DNA from: Firmicutes bacterium UBA5201
Lineage (GTDB): Bacteria; Bacillota; Clostridia; Peptostreptococcales; Acidaminobacteraceae
NCBI GenBank assembly: GCA_002412775.1
Contig: DHVT01000007.1
Coordinates: 17,870 to 81,869, forward strand
Length of the DNA stretch: 64,000 nt
Direction: 5' to 3'
Shown here: positions 8,419 to 16,959 of the stretch, one piece after another
Layout: each line of letters starts with the position of its first letter
Numbering within the stretch: position 1 is the stretch's first letter
Position numbers and translations under genes: made by a program
Notes under the pieces: model-generated
Told to the model about the DNA's origin: nothing
The model's input: the letters and a program-made list of their open reading frames with translations, nothing else
The model's database searches: none

Positions 8419-9909
8419 ATGAAGCCCAGATTGAGATTTGCGCCGAGCCCTACCGGTTATGTACATATAGGTGGTCTGAGAACGGCGTTATATAATTTTT
8501 TATATGCGAAACAAAATGAAGGTACTTATCTGATTCGAGTTGAAGATACCGACCAAACCAGATTCGTTGAAGGTGCTATCGAGGGCATGATCAACTCCAT
8601 GCAATGGGCTGGGGTTGTCCATGATGAAGGCCCGTTTATTGAAGAGGGCACTCATCACGTTATTGAAAAGGGAGAATTCGGACCTTACATTCAGTCGCAC
8701 AGACTGGAACTTTATAAAAAACACTCGGATCAATTGATTGAATCAGGGCATGCCTATCATTGCTTCTGTACCAAGGAACGTTTGGAGCAAGTCCGTGAAA
8801 AACAGAAGTCTGAAGGCCTGACGCCTAAATATGATGGGTTTTGCAGACAACTTTCCAAAACTGAGGTAGACGAGAAACTGGCTGCAGGGCTCCCTCACGT
8901 GGTGCGATTGAAATTGCCGGAAGGTAGGACGATTGAATTCAATGACGCCATCAAGGGGCATATAGCGGTGAATACGGATGACATGGACGATCAGGTTTTG
9001 ATGAAGACTGACGGATTCCCGACTTATCACATGGCTGTAGTTGTCGATGATCATTTTATGGGAATAACACATGTTGTACGAGGTGACGAATGGTTGATCT
9101 CCACACCTAAGCACATTTACACTTATGAGGCTTTCGGATGGGAAGCGCCTCAATTCGTGCACTTGCCTGTCATTTTGGGACAATCCAAAAAGAAACTCAG
9201 CAAACGTGAAGGTGATGTTTCAGTTGAAGACTTCAAGCGTAAAGGATATTTGCCTGAAGCTTTGATCAATTACATCGCTCTTGTGGGATGGTCACCGGAT
9301 GATGGTGAAGAGATCATGGATATGCAGACTTTGATCCATAAGTTCTCATTTGATAGAGTATCAAAATCCAGTGGCGTATTCGATGTGGAAAAACTCAATT
9401 GGATGAACAACCAATACATCAGGAATTACGATTTGGACCAACTGACATTGCTTTCGAAAGCTTATTTTGTAGAGAGTGGATTTGCAAGTGAGTCTGAATT
9501 CGATGTTGATTTCTCGAAATTCAGAAACATCGTCGACATCCTGAGAGAGCGACTTAACAAGTTGAATGAGATCTCAGACTACTACAATCTGTTCAATGTG
9601 AATACGATAGAACTTGAAGACGATGAGGCAAGAGAAATGATTGAAATGCCACATGTGTCAGAGATGCTGGAGTGCTTTTCCAAAAAGGTGTCTGAATTGG
9701 AAGTTATTACAGCCGAGGATGTTAAAAGTCTGCTTAAGGAAGTCCAGAAAGAAACTGGCCATAAAGGCAAGAACCTGTTTATGCCGGTTCGAGTCGCATT
9801 GACCGGACAGGTACACGGTCCCGATATCGCCAAGGTGATGGAGGTCATAGGGTGTGCGAACATTATTCAGCGTATCGATTACAGCATAAGGAACTTGTGT
9901 GTCAAATAA
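8419..9909 (+). CDS. gltX: Glutamyl-tRNA synthetase
   Basis: Class I aminoacyl-tRNA synthetase charging tRNA-Glu (and usually tRNA-Gln in Firmicutes). 496 residues. The HIGH motif is HIGG at 16-19 in PSPTGYVHIGG; the KMSKS motif is KLSKR at 259-263; a YHCFC segment sits in the zinc-domain region; the C-terminal half is the helical anticodon-binding domain. The ATG at 8419 has AGAGGAGG before it; the longer frame from 8362 is rejected because it runs through the promoter. Confidence 0.97.
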   Translation: MKPRLRFAPSPTGYVHIGGLRTALYNFLYAKQNEGTYLIRVEDTDQTRFVEGAIEGMINSMQWAGVVHDEGPFIEEGTHHVIEKGEFGPYIQSHRLELYKKHSDQLIESGHAYHCFCTKERLEQVREKQKSEGLTPKYDGFCRQLSKTEVDEKLAAGLPHVVRLKLPEGRTIEFNDAIKGHIAVNTDDMDDQVLMKTDGFPTYHMAVVVDDHFMGITHVVRGDEWLISTPKHIYTYEAFGWEAPQFVHLPVILGQSKKKLSKREGDVSVEDFKRKGYLPEALINYIALVGWSPDDGEEIMDMQTLIHKFSFDRVSKSSGVFDVEKLNWMNNQYIRNYDLDQLTLLSKAYFVESGFASESEFDVDFSKFRNIVDILRERLNKLNEISDYYNLFNVNTIELEDDEAREMIEMPHVSEMLECFSKKVSELEVITAEDVKSLLKEVQKETGHKGKNLFMPVRVALTGQVHGPDIAKVMEVIGCANIIQRIDYSIRNLCVK

Positions 9910-9924
9910 TCAAACCAATAATTC

Positions 9925-9959
9925 GTGGGGGCCGTTGTATCCATTACAATTGCCCCCAC
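9925..9959 (+). other. Strong GC-rich hairpin between gltX and mrnC
   Basis: GTGGGGGC (9925-9932) pairs perfectly with GCCCCCAC (9952-9959), with an inner TTGTA/TACAA stem (9935-9939, 9945-9949). No T tract follows, so it is not a standard terminator; it may be an mRNA processing or stability element. Confidence 0.7.
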
Positions 9960-9992
9960 TGTTCTAAACAATATTCGGGTGAAGAGGCAATT

Positions 9993-10457
9993 ATGAACGA
10001 TTTTTTAGAGAATGCTGAATTGAATAGTTTATCGGATATGGATGTTAGAATGATGAATCCGCTGAAGTTGGCTTTTTTGGGTGATGCCATCTATGAAGCT
10101 TACATCAGAACATACCTGATCAGTCAATTTGTGCTGACACCACATGAAATGTCCAAAAGAGCCAAGCAATATGTCAATGCAAACGCACAGGCGACGGCAG
10201 TACATAGGCTGAGGGAATCTTTCAATGAAGATGAATGGCAGATGATCAAGCGAGGAAGAAATCAGAAGTCCAATACGGTTCCCAAAAATGCGCTCTTGTC
10301 AGACTACAGATACGCAACCGGTTATGAGGCATTGATCGGCTATCTTTATTTGACCAATCGAAAGGAACGCTTATATGAAATCGTTCACTTGACCATAAGA
10401 GCCATTGATTTTGAAGAAAATTCAATAAAGGATATCGGTGAACACAATGAAACGTAA
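9993..10457 (+). CDS. mrnC: Mini-ribonuclease III
   Basis: RNase III catalytic domain without the dsRNA-binding domain; in Firmicutes it matures 23S rRNA ends. 154 residues. The core motif KLAFLGDAIYEAYIR (near 24-38) carries the catalytic acidic residues, and YEALIGYLYL near 120 is the second conserved helix. ATG at 9993 has GAAGAGG just before it; the frame continues into gltX but that part is non-homologous. In many relatives cysS lies between gltX and mrnC; it is missing here. Confidence 0.92.
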   Translation: MNDFLENAELNSLSDMDVRMMNPLKLAFLGDAIYEAYIRTYLISQFVLTPHEMSKRAKQYVNANAQATAVHRLRESFNEDEWQMIKRGRNQKSNTVPKNALLSDYRYATGYEALIGYLYLTNRKERLYEIVHLTIRAIDFEENSIKDIGEHNET

Positions 10458-10749
10458 GGATAGGATTTTAATCGGGGTGACACTGATTGTCTTGATCATA
10501 TTGGGATACAAGTCCTTTGTCTTGGATCCGGTGGATACGGAAGACCCCAAGGATGAGGCTGTCGTTGTCAGAATGCAGGAAGTTCTCGATGAGAGGCATT
10601 CCAATATCCTCTATAAAACAGGAATCTTGAAGTTTAGGATTACAGATGTGAAAGTCGAAGATGAAGATGATTTCACAGGACGTTATAGAAAATACCTGAT
10701 TGGGATTCTCCCATTCGGGGATTCGTATTTTTCCTCAGATGAACAATAG
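10447..10749 (+). CDS. Small single-pass membrane protein, unknown function
   Basis: About 100 residues: a basic start (MKRKDR), one transmembrane helix (about 7-24), then a charged, acidic outside-facing domain with no motif I recognise. It overlaps the mrnC end by 11 bp and is followed by thyX 12 bp later, so it is part of this operon. A GTG at 10438 is an alternative start with an AAAGGA site five bases away; ATG 10447 has GGTGA. Confidence 0.7.
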   Translation: MKRKDRILIGVTLIVLIILGYKSFVLDPVDTEDPKDEAVVVRMQEVLDERHSNILYKTGILKFRITDVKVEDEDDFTGRYRKYLIGILPFGDSYFSSDEQ

Positions 10750-10761
10750 GAGGTCAATTTG

Positions 10762-11520
10762 ATGAAGGTTAAGCTTATTGCTCATACCCCTGAACCGGAA
10801 AAGGTGATTGCAGCATCCGCCAAGCTCTGTTATTCCCCTGTCGGCATTGAAACTTTATATGAAAACCTGGATGATGAATCATCCGGTGTTTTTTTGGACA
10901 AATTGATGGAGTATGGACACTTTTCTCCACTAGAACATATTTCGTTCACTTTTGCGATAGAAGGGGTCAGCAGGGTGTTGACCCATCAACTTGTCAGACA
11001 TAGAATCGCATCTTACTCCCAACAATCACAGCGATACGTTAAACTTGAAGCTTTTGAGTACATCATCCCACCGGCCATTGGGTCCAATCCGGAAGTGCGT
11101 AAGTTGTTTGAACAGGCTATGGCAGATGATCAAAAGGTTTATGACACTATTGCCGACAAGTTGGAAGAAGATTATTATTTAAAATACATCGAAAAAGGGT
11201 ATAGTGAAAAGAAGGCAAGATCCCAAGCTGAAAAAGCGGCAGTTGAGGATGCGAGGTTTGTATTTCCTAACGCTTGTGAAACAAAAATTGTTGTGAGCAT
11301 GAATGCGAGAAGCCTAATCAATTTCTTCAATCATCGATGTTGCAATAGAGCGCAATGGGAGATTCGTGAACTTGCGACGGAGATACTCCGAATAGTCAAG
11401 CAGGTCGCACCAAACGTGTTTGGAAGTGCGGGGCCGAAGTGTTTGGTTGGTCCGTGTCCAGAAGGAAAAATGACTTGTGGAGCGATAGCGGATGTACGAG
11501 CTTCTTTCGGAGTATTGTAG
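10762..11520 (+). CDS. thyX: Flavin-dependent thymidylate synthase ThyX
   Basis: Makes dTMP from dUMP with methylene-THF and NADPH via FAD. 252 residues. The ThyX motif appears as RHR (79-81) followed by S84 and S89-Q-R91. A second conserved area contains ARFVFPNACETK and NARSLINFFNHRC. ATG 10762 has GGAGGTC before it. The gene lies between mrnC and rlmB, a typical clostridial place. Confidence 0.96.
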   Translation: MKVKLIAHTPEPEKVIAASAKLCYSPVGIETLYENLDDESSGVFLDKLMEYGHFSPLEHISFTFAIEGVSRVLTHQLVRHRIASYSQQSQRYVKLEAFEYIIPPAIGSNPEVRKLFEQAMADDQKVYDTIADKLEEDYYLKYIEKGYSEKKARSQAEKAAVEDARFVFPNACETKIVVSMNARSLINFFNHRCCNRAQWEIRELATEILRIVKQVAPNVFGSAGPKCLVGPCPEGKMTCGAIADVRASFGVL

Positions 11521-11536
11521 ATAAAGGAAGGTATGA

Positions 11537-12283
11537 ATGGAAGATATAATATATGGAAGAAATCCTGTTTTAGAGGCACTGGAATCGGGTCATGAAATCA
11601 ATAGGATCATTGTGCTGGAAAACACCAAAGATAAACCGATTCAAAAGATCATAGACATATCCAAGGAACGAAAGTATTTGATCCAGTATCTGGATCGTAA
11701 GAAAATGGATCGAATCACAGATGGTGAAAATCATCAGGGTGTGATCGCATACGTAGCGCCTTATCATTATCATGAGGTGGAAGATCTGATTGAAATCGCC
11801 AAATCCAAAGGCGAAGAACCATTTTTGATCATTTGCGATGAAATCACCGACCCCCACAACTTGGGCAGCATCATCAGAACTGCAAATGCTGTCGGAGCCC
11901 ATGGTGTGATCATACCTAAAAGAAGGAGCGCGCTCATCAATCAGACCGTTGTGAAGACTTCTTGCGGAGCAGTTGAATACGTCCCTGTAGCGAAAGTGAC
12001 AAACATCACCCAGACCATTGAAGAGTTGAAAACGTATGGATTATGGATCGTCGGTACGGACATGGACGCTCAAAATTATTGCGATGCAAAACTTACTGGA
12101 AGCATAGGTGTGGTAATTGGCAATGAGGGCAAGGGCATCAGCAGACTTGTCAAAGAAAAATGCGATTTCATGGTATCGCTTCCGATGTTCGGAAAAGTGA
12201 GTTCGCTCAATGCCGCTGTAGCGGGCGCCGTAGTGATGTACGAGGTGGTGAGACAGCGCCAATCGAAAATCGCACAACAATAA
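11537..12283 (+). CDS. rlmB: 23S rRNA (guanosine-2'-O-)-methyltransferase RlmB
   Basis: SPOUT-class TrmH-family methyltransferase of 248 residues with N-terminal substrate-binding domain (IYGRNPVLEAL) and the three SPOUT motifs: NLGSIIRTANAVGAHG, VIGNEGKGIS and SLNAAVAGAVVMYE. By family it modifies G2251 of 23S rRNA. It is 16 bp after thyX. No clear terminator follows. Confidence 0.94.
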   Translation: MEDIIYGRNPVLEALESGHEINRIIVLENTKDKPIQKIIDISKERKYLIQYLDRKKMDRITDGENHQGVIAYVAPYHYHEVEDLIEIAKSKGEEPFLIICDEITDPHNLGSIIRTANAVGAHGVIIPKRRSALINQTVVKTSCGAVEYVPVAKVTNITQTIEELKTYGLWIVGTDMDAQNYCDAKLTGSIGVVIGNEGKGISRLVKEKCDFMVSLPMFGKVSSLNAAVAGAVVMYEVVRQRQSKIAQQ

Positions 12284-12361
12284 TTTCGATTGCTTGGTTC
12301 GATGGAGTGAACAACTTTGAATCCGTTGGAAAAATATTGAAGTTTGACTCTTGATGATGAC

Positions 12362-12391
12362 TTGACGTCAGGATTGTGAATAATATATAAT
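12362..12391 (+). promoter_or_regulatory. Promoter of sigH
   Basis: TTGACG (12362-12367), 18-bp spacer, TATAAT (12386-12391), 53 bp before the sigH start. Confidence 0.75.
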
Positions 12392-12444
12392 GATTTTATG
12401 ACTTGTTAAGAATCCGTTTCCAACATTTGAGGAGGACAGCTTTG

Positions 12445-13083
12445 ATGGAGCCAATTGAGACTGCGACATGGTATAATCACGACAGCTTTGATGAAGAAAT
12501 TGTGGTCGAACTTGCACGTAAAGGTGACCCCAAAGCTCAAGAGCAGCTGATCAGAAAGTACAAGAATTTTGTTAGAAGCAAAGCGAGAGCCTATTTTCTT
12601 ATCGGGGCGGATCGTGAGGATATTGTACAAGAAGGGATGATCGGTCTTTTCAAAGCGATAAGAGATTTTCAACCGGACAAGGTCACTTCATTCAGATCGT
12701 TTGCGGAACTTTGTATCAAGAGGCAGATCATTACGGCTATCAAAACTGCTACGAGACAAAAGCACATTCCACTCAATTCATACGTCTCACTCAACAAACC
12801 GATCTTTGATGAGGAGTCGGACAGGACGCTTTATGATATGATGATGAACAGTAAGGAACTCAATCCTGAACATCTGGTCATCAAAAGGGAAGAATTGAGC
12901 CAGATTGAGGAAAAAATGGGTGAGGTGCTCAGTGACCTCGAATGGAAAGTTCTCAACGCGTATCTTGAAGGAAAGTCATACAATGAGATATCCCTGGAAA
13001 TGGACAAGCATGTGAAATCTGTTGACAATGCGCTTCAAAGAGTTAAAAAGAAGCTTGAGAAATTTTTGGTGAATTTGAATTAG
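12445..13083 (+). CDS. sigH: RNA polymerase sigma factor SigH (Spo0H)
   Basis: Sigma-70 family factor of 212 residues that in Firmicutes controls the transition state, competence and early sporulation. Region 2 is seen in DREDIVQEGMIGLFKAIRDF and the following FRSFAELCIKRQI; region 4 is near the C-terminus with YNEISLEMDKHVKSVDNALQR. The chosen ATG has GGAGGA at 12431-12436; the frame extends upstream to a TTG at 12403 without support. Its place between rlmB and the rpmG-secE-nusG cluster is conserved. Confidence 0.95.
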   Translation: MEPIETATWYNHDSFDEEIVVELARKGDPKAQEQLIRKYKNFVRSKARAYFLIGADREDIVQEGMIGLFKAIRDFQPDKVTSFRSFAELCIKRQIITAIKTATRQKHIPLNSYVSLNKPIFDEESDRTLYDMMMNSKELNPEHLVIKREELSQIEEKMGEVLSDLEWKVLNAYLEGKSYNEISLEMDKHVKSVDNALQRVKKKLEKFLVNLN

Positions 13084-13151
13084 TGCGTTCATAGGCAAGC
13101 GCAAAAGTGCTTGTTGAAATATATATAAGTTAACAAGGGAGGAAGAAATCC

Positions 13152-14342
13152 ATGGCAAAGCAAAAATTTGAAAGAAACAAGCCACACTGTAATGTTGGAA
13201 CAATCGGTCACGTTGACCACGGTAAAACAACTCTTACAGCTGCTATCACAAAAGTTTTATTCGAGAAATACGGTTTAGGCGCAAAAGTAGACTTTGACAA
13301 CATCGATAAAGCACCAGAAGAGAGAGAAAGAGGAATCACTATCTCTACTGCTCACGTCGAGTACGAAACTCCAGCTAGACACTACGCTCACGTAGACTGT
13401 CCAGGTCACGCCGACTACGTAAAGAACATGATCACAGGAGCCGCTCAAATGGACGGATCCATCCTTGTTGTTTCCGCAGCTGACGGTCCAATGCCACAAA
13501 CTAGAGAGCATATCCTTCTTTCAAGACAAGTTGGCGTTCCATACATCGTTGTTTTCTTGAACAAATGTGACATGGTAGACGACGAAGAATTGCTTGAGCT
13601 TGTTGAAATGGAAGTAAGAGACCTTTTAACAGAATACGATTTCCCGGGTGATGACACACCAATCATCAGAGGATCGGCTCTTAAAGCGCTTGAAGGCGAA
13701 CCAGAGTGGGCTCAGAAGATCATCGAATTGTTCGATATCGTTGACACATACATCCCGCAACCTGTAAGAGCAACAGACAAACCTTTCTTGATGCCAGTTG
13801 AAGACGTATTCTCGATCACCGGTCGTGGTACAGTAGCAACAGGTAGAATCGAAAGAGGCGTCATAAAAGTTCAAGAAGAAGTTGAACTCGTAGGTCTCGC
13901 TGAAGCACCAAGAAAGCTCGTCGTAACAGGCGTAGAGATGTTCAAGAAGCTTCTTGATGAAGGTCAAGCAGGCGATAACTGTGGTCTTCTTTTAAGAGGC
14001 ATCCAAAGAACAGAAATCGAAAGAGGACAAGTTCTTGCAAAACCGGGAACTATCCACCCACATACAAAGTTCGAAGCACAAGTATACGTTCTTACTAAAG
14101 AAGAAGGCGGAAGACATACACCGTTCTTCAAAGGTTACAGACCACAATTCTTCTTCAGAACAACAGACGTAACCGGATCAATCGACTTGCCACCAGGCGT
14201 TGAAATGTGTATGCCTGGAGACAACATCGAAATGAACATCGAACTGATCGCACCAATCGCGGTAGAAGAGGGTTTAAGATTCTCTATCCGTGAAGGAGGT
14301 AGAACAGTAGGTGCAGGTTCTGTAATCAAGATTACAGACTAA
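13152..14342 (+). CDS. tuf: Elongation factor Tu, copy 1
   Basis: GTPase delivering aminoacyl-tRNA to the ribosome; 396 residues with GHVDHGKTT (G1), DCPGH (G3) and NKCDM (G4). It differs from the second copy (28891-30081) at only five residues: 238 Ile/Val, 250 Ala/Ser, 290 Glu/Gln, 348 Pro/Ala and 396 Asp/Asn. ATG 13152 has GGGAGGAAG. No clear promoter precedes it, so read-through from sigH is possible; a CAAGCGC/GTGCTTG hairpin (13096-13113) sits in the gap. Confidence 0.98.
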   Translation: MAKQKFERNKPHCNVGTIGHVDHGKTTLTAAITKVLFEKYGLGAKVDFDNIDKAPEERERGITISTAHVEYETPARHYAHVDCPGHADYVKNMITGAAQMDGSILVVSAADGPMPQTREHILLSRQVGVPYIVVFLNKCDMVDDEELLELVEMEVRDLLTEYDFPGDDTPIIRGSALKALEGEPEWAQKIIELFDIVDTYIPQPVRATDKPFLMPVEDVFSITGRGTVATGRIERGVIKVQEEVELVGLAEAPRKLVVTGVEMFKKLLDEGQAGDNCGLLLRGIQRTEIERGQVLAKPGTIHPHTKFEAQVYVLTKEEGGRHTPFFKGYRPQFFFRTTDVTGSIDLPPGVEMCMPGDNIEMNIELIAPIAVEEGLRFSIREGGRTVGAGSVIKITD

Positions 14343-14420
14343 TTAAAAAAAACTTGATTTTTAACGGGATATGCGTTAGAATATCATGAGTGTTTAAGGT
14401 CTTAATCCAAAATGACATGT

Positions 14421-14456
14421 AATAAGGACTAGTGGCAACTAGTCCTTATTTAACTT
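14421..14456 (+). terminator. Terminator after tuf copy 1
   Basis: AATAAGGACTAG pairs with CTAGTCCTTATT around a TGGCAA loop, followed by a short T-rich stretch. About 80 bp of untranslated DNA separates it from the tuf stop. Confidence 0.88.
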
Positions 14457-14515
14457 TTTCAAACGATTTGAATTATTGTTAACATTATTTCAGCGCAAAA
14501 AGTGTTGAGGTTTTA

Positions 14516-14544
14516 TTGACATGCAAAACGTTTTGTGGTAGGTT
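14516..14544 (+). promoter_or_regulatory. Promoter of rpmG-secE-nusG-rplKA
   Basis: TTGACA (14516-14521), 17-bp spacer, TAGGTT (14539-14544). Nothing else was recognised in the 14457-14617 gap. Confidence 0.6.
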
Positions 14545-14617
14545 AAATTAGTGATGTTATAGTGGATGGAGTGTGCATTGCCAGGCACGGACAATAGTCG
14601 GTTTAGGAGGTGTCGAA

Positions 14618-14767
14618 ATGAGAGTGAATATCACATTAGCTTGTACAGAGTGCAAAAACAGAAATTACAACACATCAAAGAACAAGAAAAACAACCCAGA
14701 CAGAATTGAAATGATGAAATATTGTAAGTTCGACAAGAAGCATACGCTTCACAAAGAAACTAAGTAG
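14618..14767 (+). CDS. rpmG: 50S ribosomal protein L33
   Basis: 49 residues. C9-x2-C12 is present but the second pair reads C-K-F-D, so the fourth zinc ligand is replaced by aspartate; three-cysteine L33 forms are known in Firmicutes. ATG 14618 has AGGAGGTG directly before it; a longer frame from 14573 is untranslated leader. First gene of the secE-nusG cluster. Confidence 0.95.
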   Translation: MRVNITLACTECKNRNYNTSKNKKNNPDRIEMMKYCKFDKKHTLHKETK

Positions 14768-14800
14768 TTTCTAAATATTGAATAAGGGGTTGAGATAAAA

Positions 14801-15007
14801 ATGTCTTCTAGTAATGTAAAAGAAAAAAAACCAGGCGCAGGCAAGTTTTTCAAGAGTGTAAGAAGTGAAATCAAGAAAGTGACTTGGCCAACGCGTAAGG
14901 ATGTATGGAATTACACAGTTGTTGTGCTTGTTATGGTTTTGATCTCAGCAGTGACCATTGGAGTACTAGATACGATTTTTAAATTTTTCTTCAACTTACT
15001 TGCATAA
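14801..15007 (+). CDS. secE: Preprotein translocase subunit SecE
   Basis: 68-residue single-pass subunit of the SecYEG channel: conserved amphipathic helix VRSEIKKVTWPTRKDVW followed by one transmembrane helix (about 42-65). nusG follows after 38 bp, the universal arrangement. Confidence 0.96.
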   Translation: MSSSNVKEKKPGAGKFFKSVRSEIKKVTWPTRKDVWNYTVVVLVMVLISAVTIGVLDTIFKFFFNLLA

Positions 15008-15045
15008 GGCTGATACAATAATTATGGGAGGAGGTTTGAAAAATC

Positions 15046-15570
15046 ATGTCAGAAACGAATAATGCGAAATGGTACGTCGTACACACGTACTCGGGTCACG
15101 AGAACAAAGTGAAGGCGAACATAGAAAAGATCGTTGAAAATAGAGGTATGGAGGATGTAATCCTGCAGGTCGTCGTTCCAACTGAAATCGTAGTGGAAAT
15201 CAAGAACGGCAAGCGTAAGGACAAGTCCAAAAAAATCTTCCCAGGTTATGCATTGGTTAAAATGATTATGACTGACGAATCTTGGTATGTTGTAAGAAAC
15301 ACAAGAGGCGTGACTGGATTTGTGGGCCCTGGTTCCAAACCAATTCCGCTGACGGATGATGAAGTCGAAAACATGGGTCTTGAAAAACGTAAAATTGAAA
15401 TTGATTTTGCGATTGGAGACTCAATCACAGTTATATCAGGTCCATTCGAGAATTTCTTAGGCACAGTCGAAGAAATTCATATGGAAAGACAATCTATCAA
15501 AGCGACCATCTCAATGTTCGGCAGGGAAACACCTGTAGAGCTTGAATTTGATCAAATCAGAAAGAACTAG
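15046..15570 (+). CDS. nusG: Transcription termination/antitermination factor NusG
   Basis: 174 residues: N-terminal NGN domain (KWYVVHTYSGHE, about 7-115) that contacts RNA polymerase, and C-terminal KOW domain (IGDSITVISGPFENFLGTVEEI) that contacts S10 or Rho. ATG 15046 has GGGAGGAGG. Confidence 0.97.
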   Translation: MSETNNAKWYVVHTYSGHENKVKANIEKIVENRGMEDVILQVVVPTEIVVEIKNGKRKDKSKKIFPGYALVKMIMTDESWYVVRNTRGVTGFVGPGSKPIPLTDDEVENMGLEKRKIEIDFAIGDSITVISGPFENFLGTVEEIHMERQSIKATISMFGRETPVELEFDQIRKN

Positions 15571-15596
15571 TATCGTTAAAAAAGGAGGTGTAATAA

Positions 15597-16022
15597 ATGG
15601 CTAAAAAAGTTACAGGTCTTGTAAAATTACAAATTCCTGCAGGTAAAGCGACTCCGGCACCACCAGTTGGTCCAGCTCTTGGTCAACAAGGAGTTAACAT
15701 CATGCAATTCTGCAAGGAGTTCAACGCAAAAACTGCTGATCAGGCTGGAATGATTATTCCTGTTGTCATCACAGTATACCAAGACAGATCTTATACTTTC
15801 ATCACAAAGACGCCGCCTGCGGCAAACTTGTTATTGAAAGCGGCTGGAATCCCAAGTGGTTCAGGTGAACCAAACAAGAAAAAGGTTGCTACAGTGAAAA
15901 GATCTAAAGTCAAGGAAATCGCAGAGATTAAAATGGCTGACTTAAATGCTGGTAGCGTTGAAGCTGCAATGAGCATGGTAGAAGGTACCGCAAGAAGCAT
16001 GGGAATCATCATAGAAGATTAA
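15597..16022 (+). CDS. rplK: 50S ribosomal protein L11
   Basis: 141 residues. The N-terminal domain has the proline-rich PAGKATPAPPVGPALGQQGVN loop that binds the GTPase-associated centre (thiostrepton site), and the C-terminal domain binds 23S rRNA helices 43/44. AAAGGAGGTG precedes ATG 15597. Confidence 0.97.
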   Translation: MAKKVTGLVKLQIPAGKATPAPPVGPALGQQGVNIMQFCKEFNAKTADQAGMIIPVVITVYQDRSYTFITKTPPAANLLLKAAGIPSGSGEPNKKKVATVKRSKVKEIAEIKMADLNAGSVEAAMSMVEGTARSMGIIIED

Positions 16023-16043
16023 TATGATCTTCTACAGAAGCAC

Positions 16044-16069
16044 GTGGGAGGATAATCCGCAAATACCAC
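16044..16069 (+). promoter_or_regulatory. Putative L1 autoregulatory hairpin before rplA
   Basis: GTGG (16044-16047) can pair with CCAC (16066-16069) around a GGA/TCC inner stem (50-52 with 56-58), with unpaired purines between, 15 bases before rplA. The layout resembles the L1-binding rRNA helix and known L1 mRNA sites; this is inference. Confidence 0.5.
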
Positions 16070-16084
16070 TAAGGAGGAAAAGAA

Positions 16085-16777
16085 ATGCCTAAAAGAGGAA
16101 AAGCTTATCAAGATTCAACAAAACTTGTTGAAAGAAACAAATTTCATGAATTGGAAGAAGCGATCAAATTGGTAAAACAAACTTCAAAAGCGAAGTTTGA
16201 TGAAACAGTTGAATTGCACATCAAGTTGGGTGTCGATGGTAGACATGCAGACCAACAAGTAAGAGGCGCGATCGTTTTACCACACGGTACAGGTAAAACA
16301 AAAAGAGTTCTTGTTGTCGCAAAAGGCGAAAAAGCTGAAGAAGCAGAAAAAGCTGGAGCAGATTTCGTTGGCGCGGAAGATATCATCACTAAAATTCAAA
16401 GTGAAAACTGGTTTGACTTCGATGTAATCGTAGCAACTCCTGACATGATGGGCCAATTAGGTCGATTGGGTAGAGTTTTGGGCCCTAAAGGCTTGATGCC
16501 AAACCCAAAATCAGGAACTGTTACATTTGATATCGAAAGAGCAGTAAATGAAATCAAAGCTGGTAAAGTTGAATATAGATTGGATAAAACCAATATCGTT
16601 CACGTATCAATCGGTAAAGTATCTTTCGAAGATGTCAAATTGATTGAAAACATGCAAGCATTGGTTGAAGCTCTTGTCAAAGCAAAACCGGCAGCTGCCA
16701 AAGGCACTTATTTAAGAAGTGTTACGATTGCCAGCACAATGGGTCCTGGAATCAAACTGAACGCAGCTAAATTATAA
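16085..16777 (+). CDS. rplA: 50S ribosomal protein L1
   Basis: 230-residue stalk protein and, in many bacteria, translational repressor of its own operon. Conserved GRLGRVLGPKGLMPNPKSGT loop is present near 129-148. AAGGAGG precedes ATG 16085. The next promoter begins one base after its stop codon. Confidence 0.97.
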   Translation: MPKRGKAYQDSTKLVERNKFHELEEAIKLVKQTSKAKFDETVELHIKLGVDGRHADQQVRGAIVLPHGTGKTKRVLVVAKGEKAEEAEKAGADFVGAEDIITKIQSENWFDFDVIVATPDMMGQLGRLGRVLGPKGLMPNPKSGTVTFDIERAVNEIKAGKVEYRLDKTNIVHVSIGKVSFEDVKLIENMQALVEALVKAKPAAAKGTYLRSVTIASTMGPGIKLNAAKL

Positions 16778-16806
16778 TTGACAAAGCAATAGTTCTCTGG
16801 TAGAAT
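16778..16806 (+). promoter_or_regulatory. Promoter of rplJ-rplL
   Basis: TTGACA (16778-16783), exactly 17 bp, TAGAAT (16801-16806), directly after the rplA stop. Confidence 0.85.
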
Positions 16807-16833
16807 TGTTTTGTTCTAAATGTTGTAAATAAA

Positions 16834-16937
16834 CCGTAGACAGTAGGTGCTAACGCTTAATTTCCTACCGAGGTAAGGATAAATGATTTATTGTAAAATA
16901 AATTATAACCTCTCTTGTCTACGGAAGAGAGGTTTTA
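16834..16937 (+). promoter_or_regulatory. Ribosomal protein L10 leader with attenuator
   Basis: CCGTAGACA (16834-16842) pairs with TGTCTACGG (16916-16924) to close the L10(L12)4-binding structure, with the conserved GTAGGTGCTAACGCTTAA / CCTACCGAGG interior. The alternative is a terminator, ACCTCTC (16908-16914) with GAGAGGT (16927-16933) plus a T run, which uses overlapping bases. Excess L10 should favour termination before rplJ. Confidence 0.9.
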
Positions 16938-16959
16938 TTATGCACAAGGAGGTGGACAA

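Noticed and set aside
9852..9992. N-terminal extension of mrnC with a CPHC motif
   Set aside because: It overlaps gltX in another frame and crosses the hairpin; Mini-III proteins start at the 9993 ATG.
9901..9992. T-box riboswitch before mrnC
   Set aside because: No T-box sequence, specifier loop or antiterminator; only one hairpin.
13275..13511. Antisense reading frames in tuf, fusA, rpoB and others
   Set aside because: They are long only because of codon bias on the coding strand; no sites, and identical shadows occur in both tuf copies.
14343..14617. tRNA gene between tuf and rpmG
   Set aside because: No cloverleaf or TTCGA-type T loop; only a terminator and a promoter.
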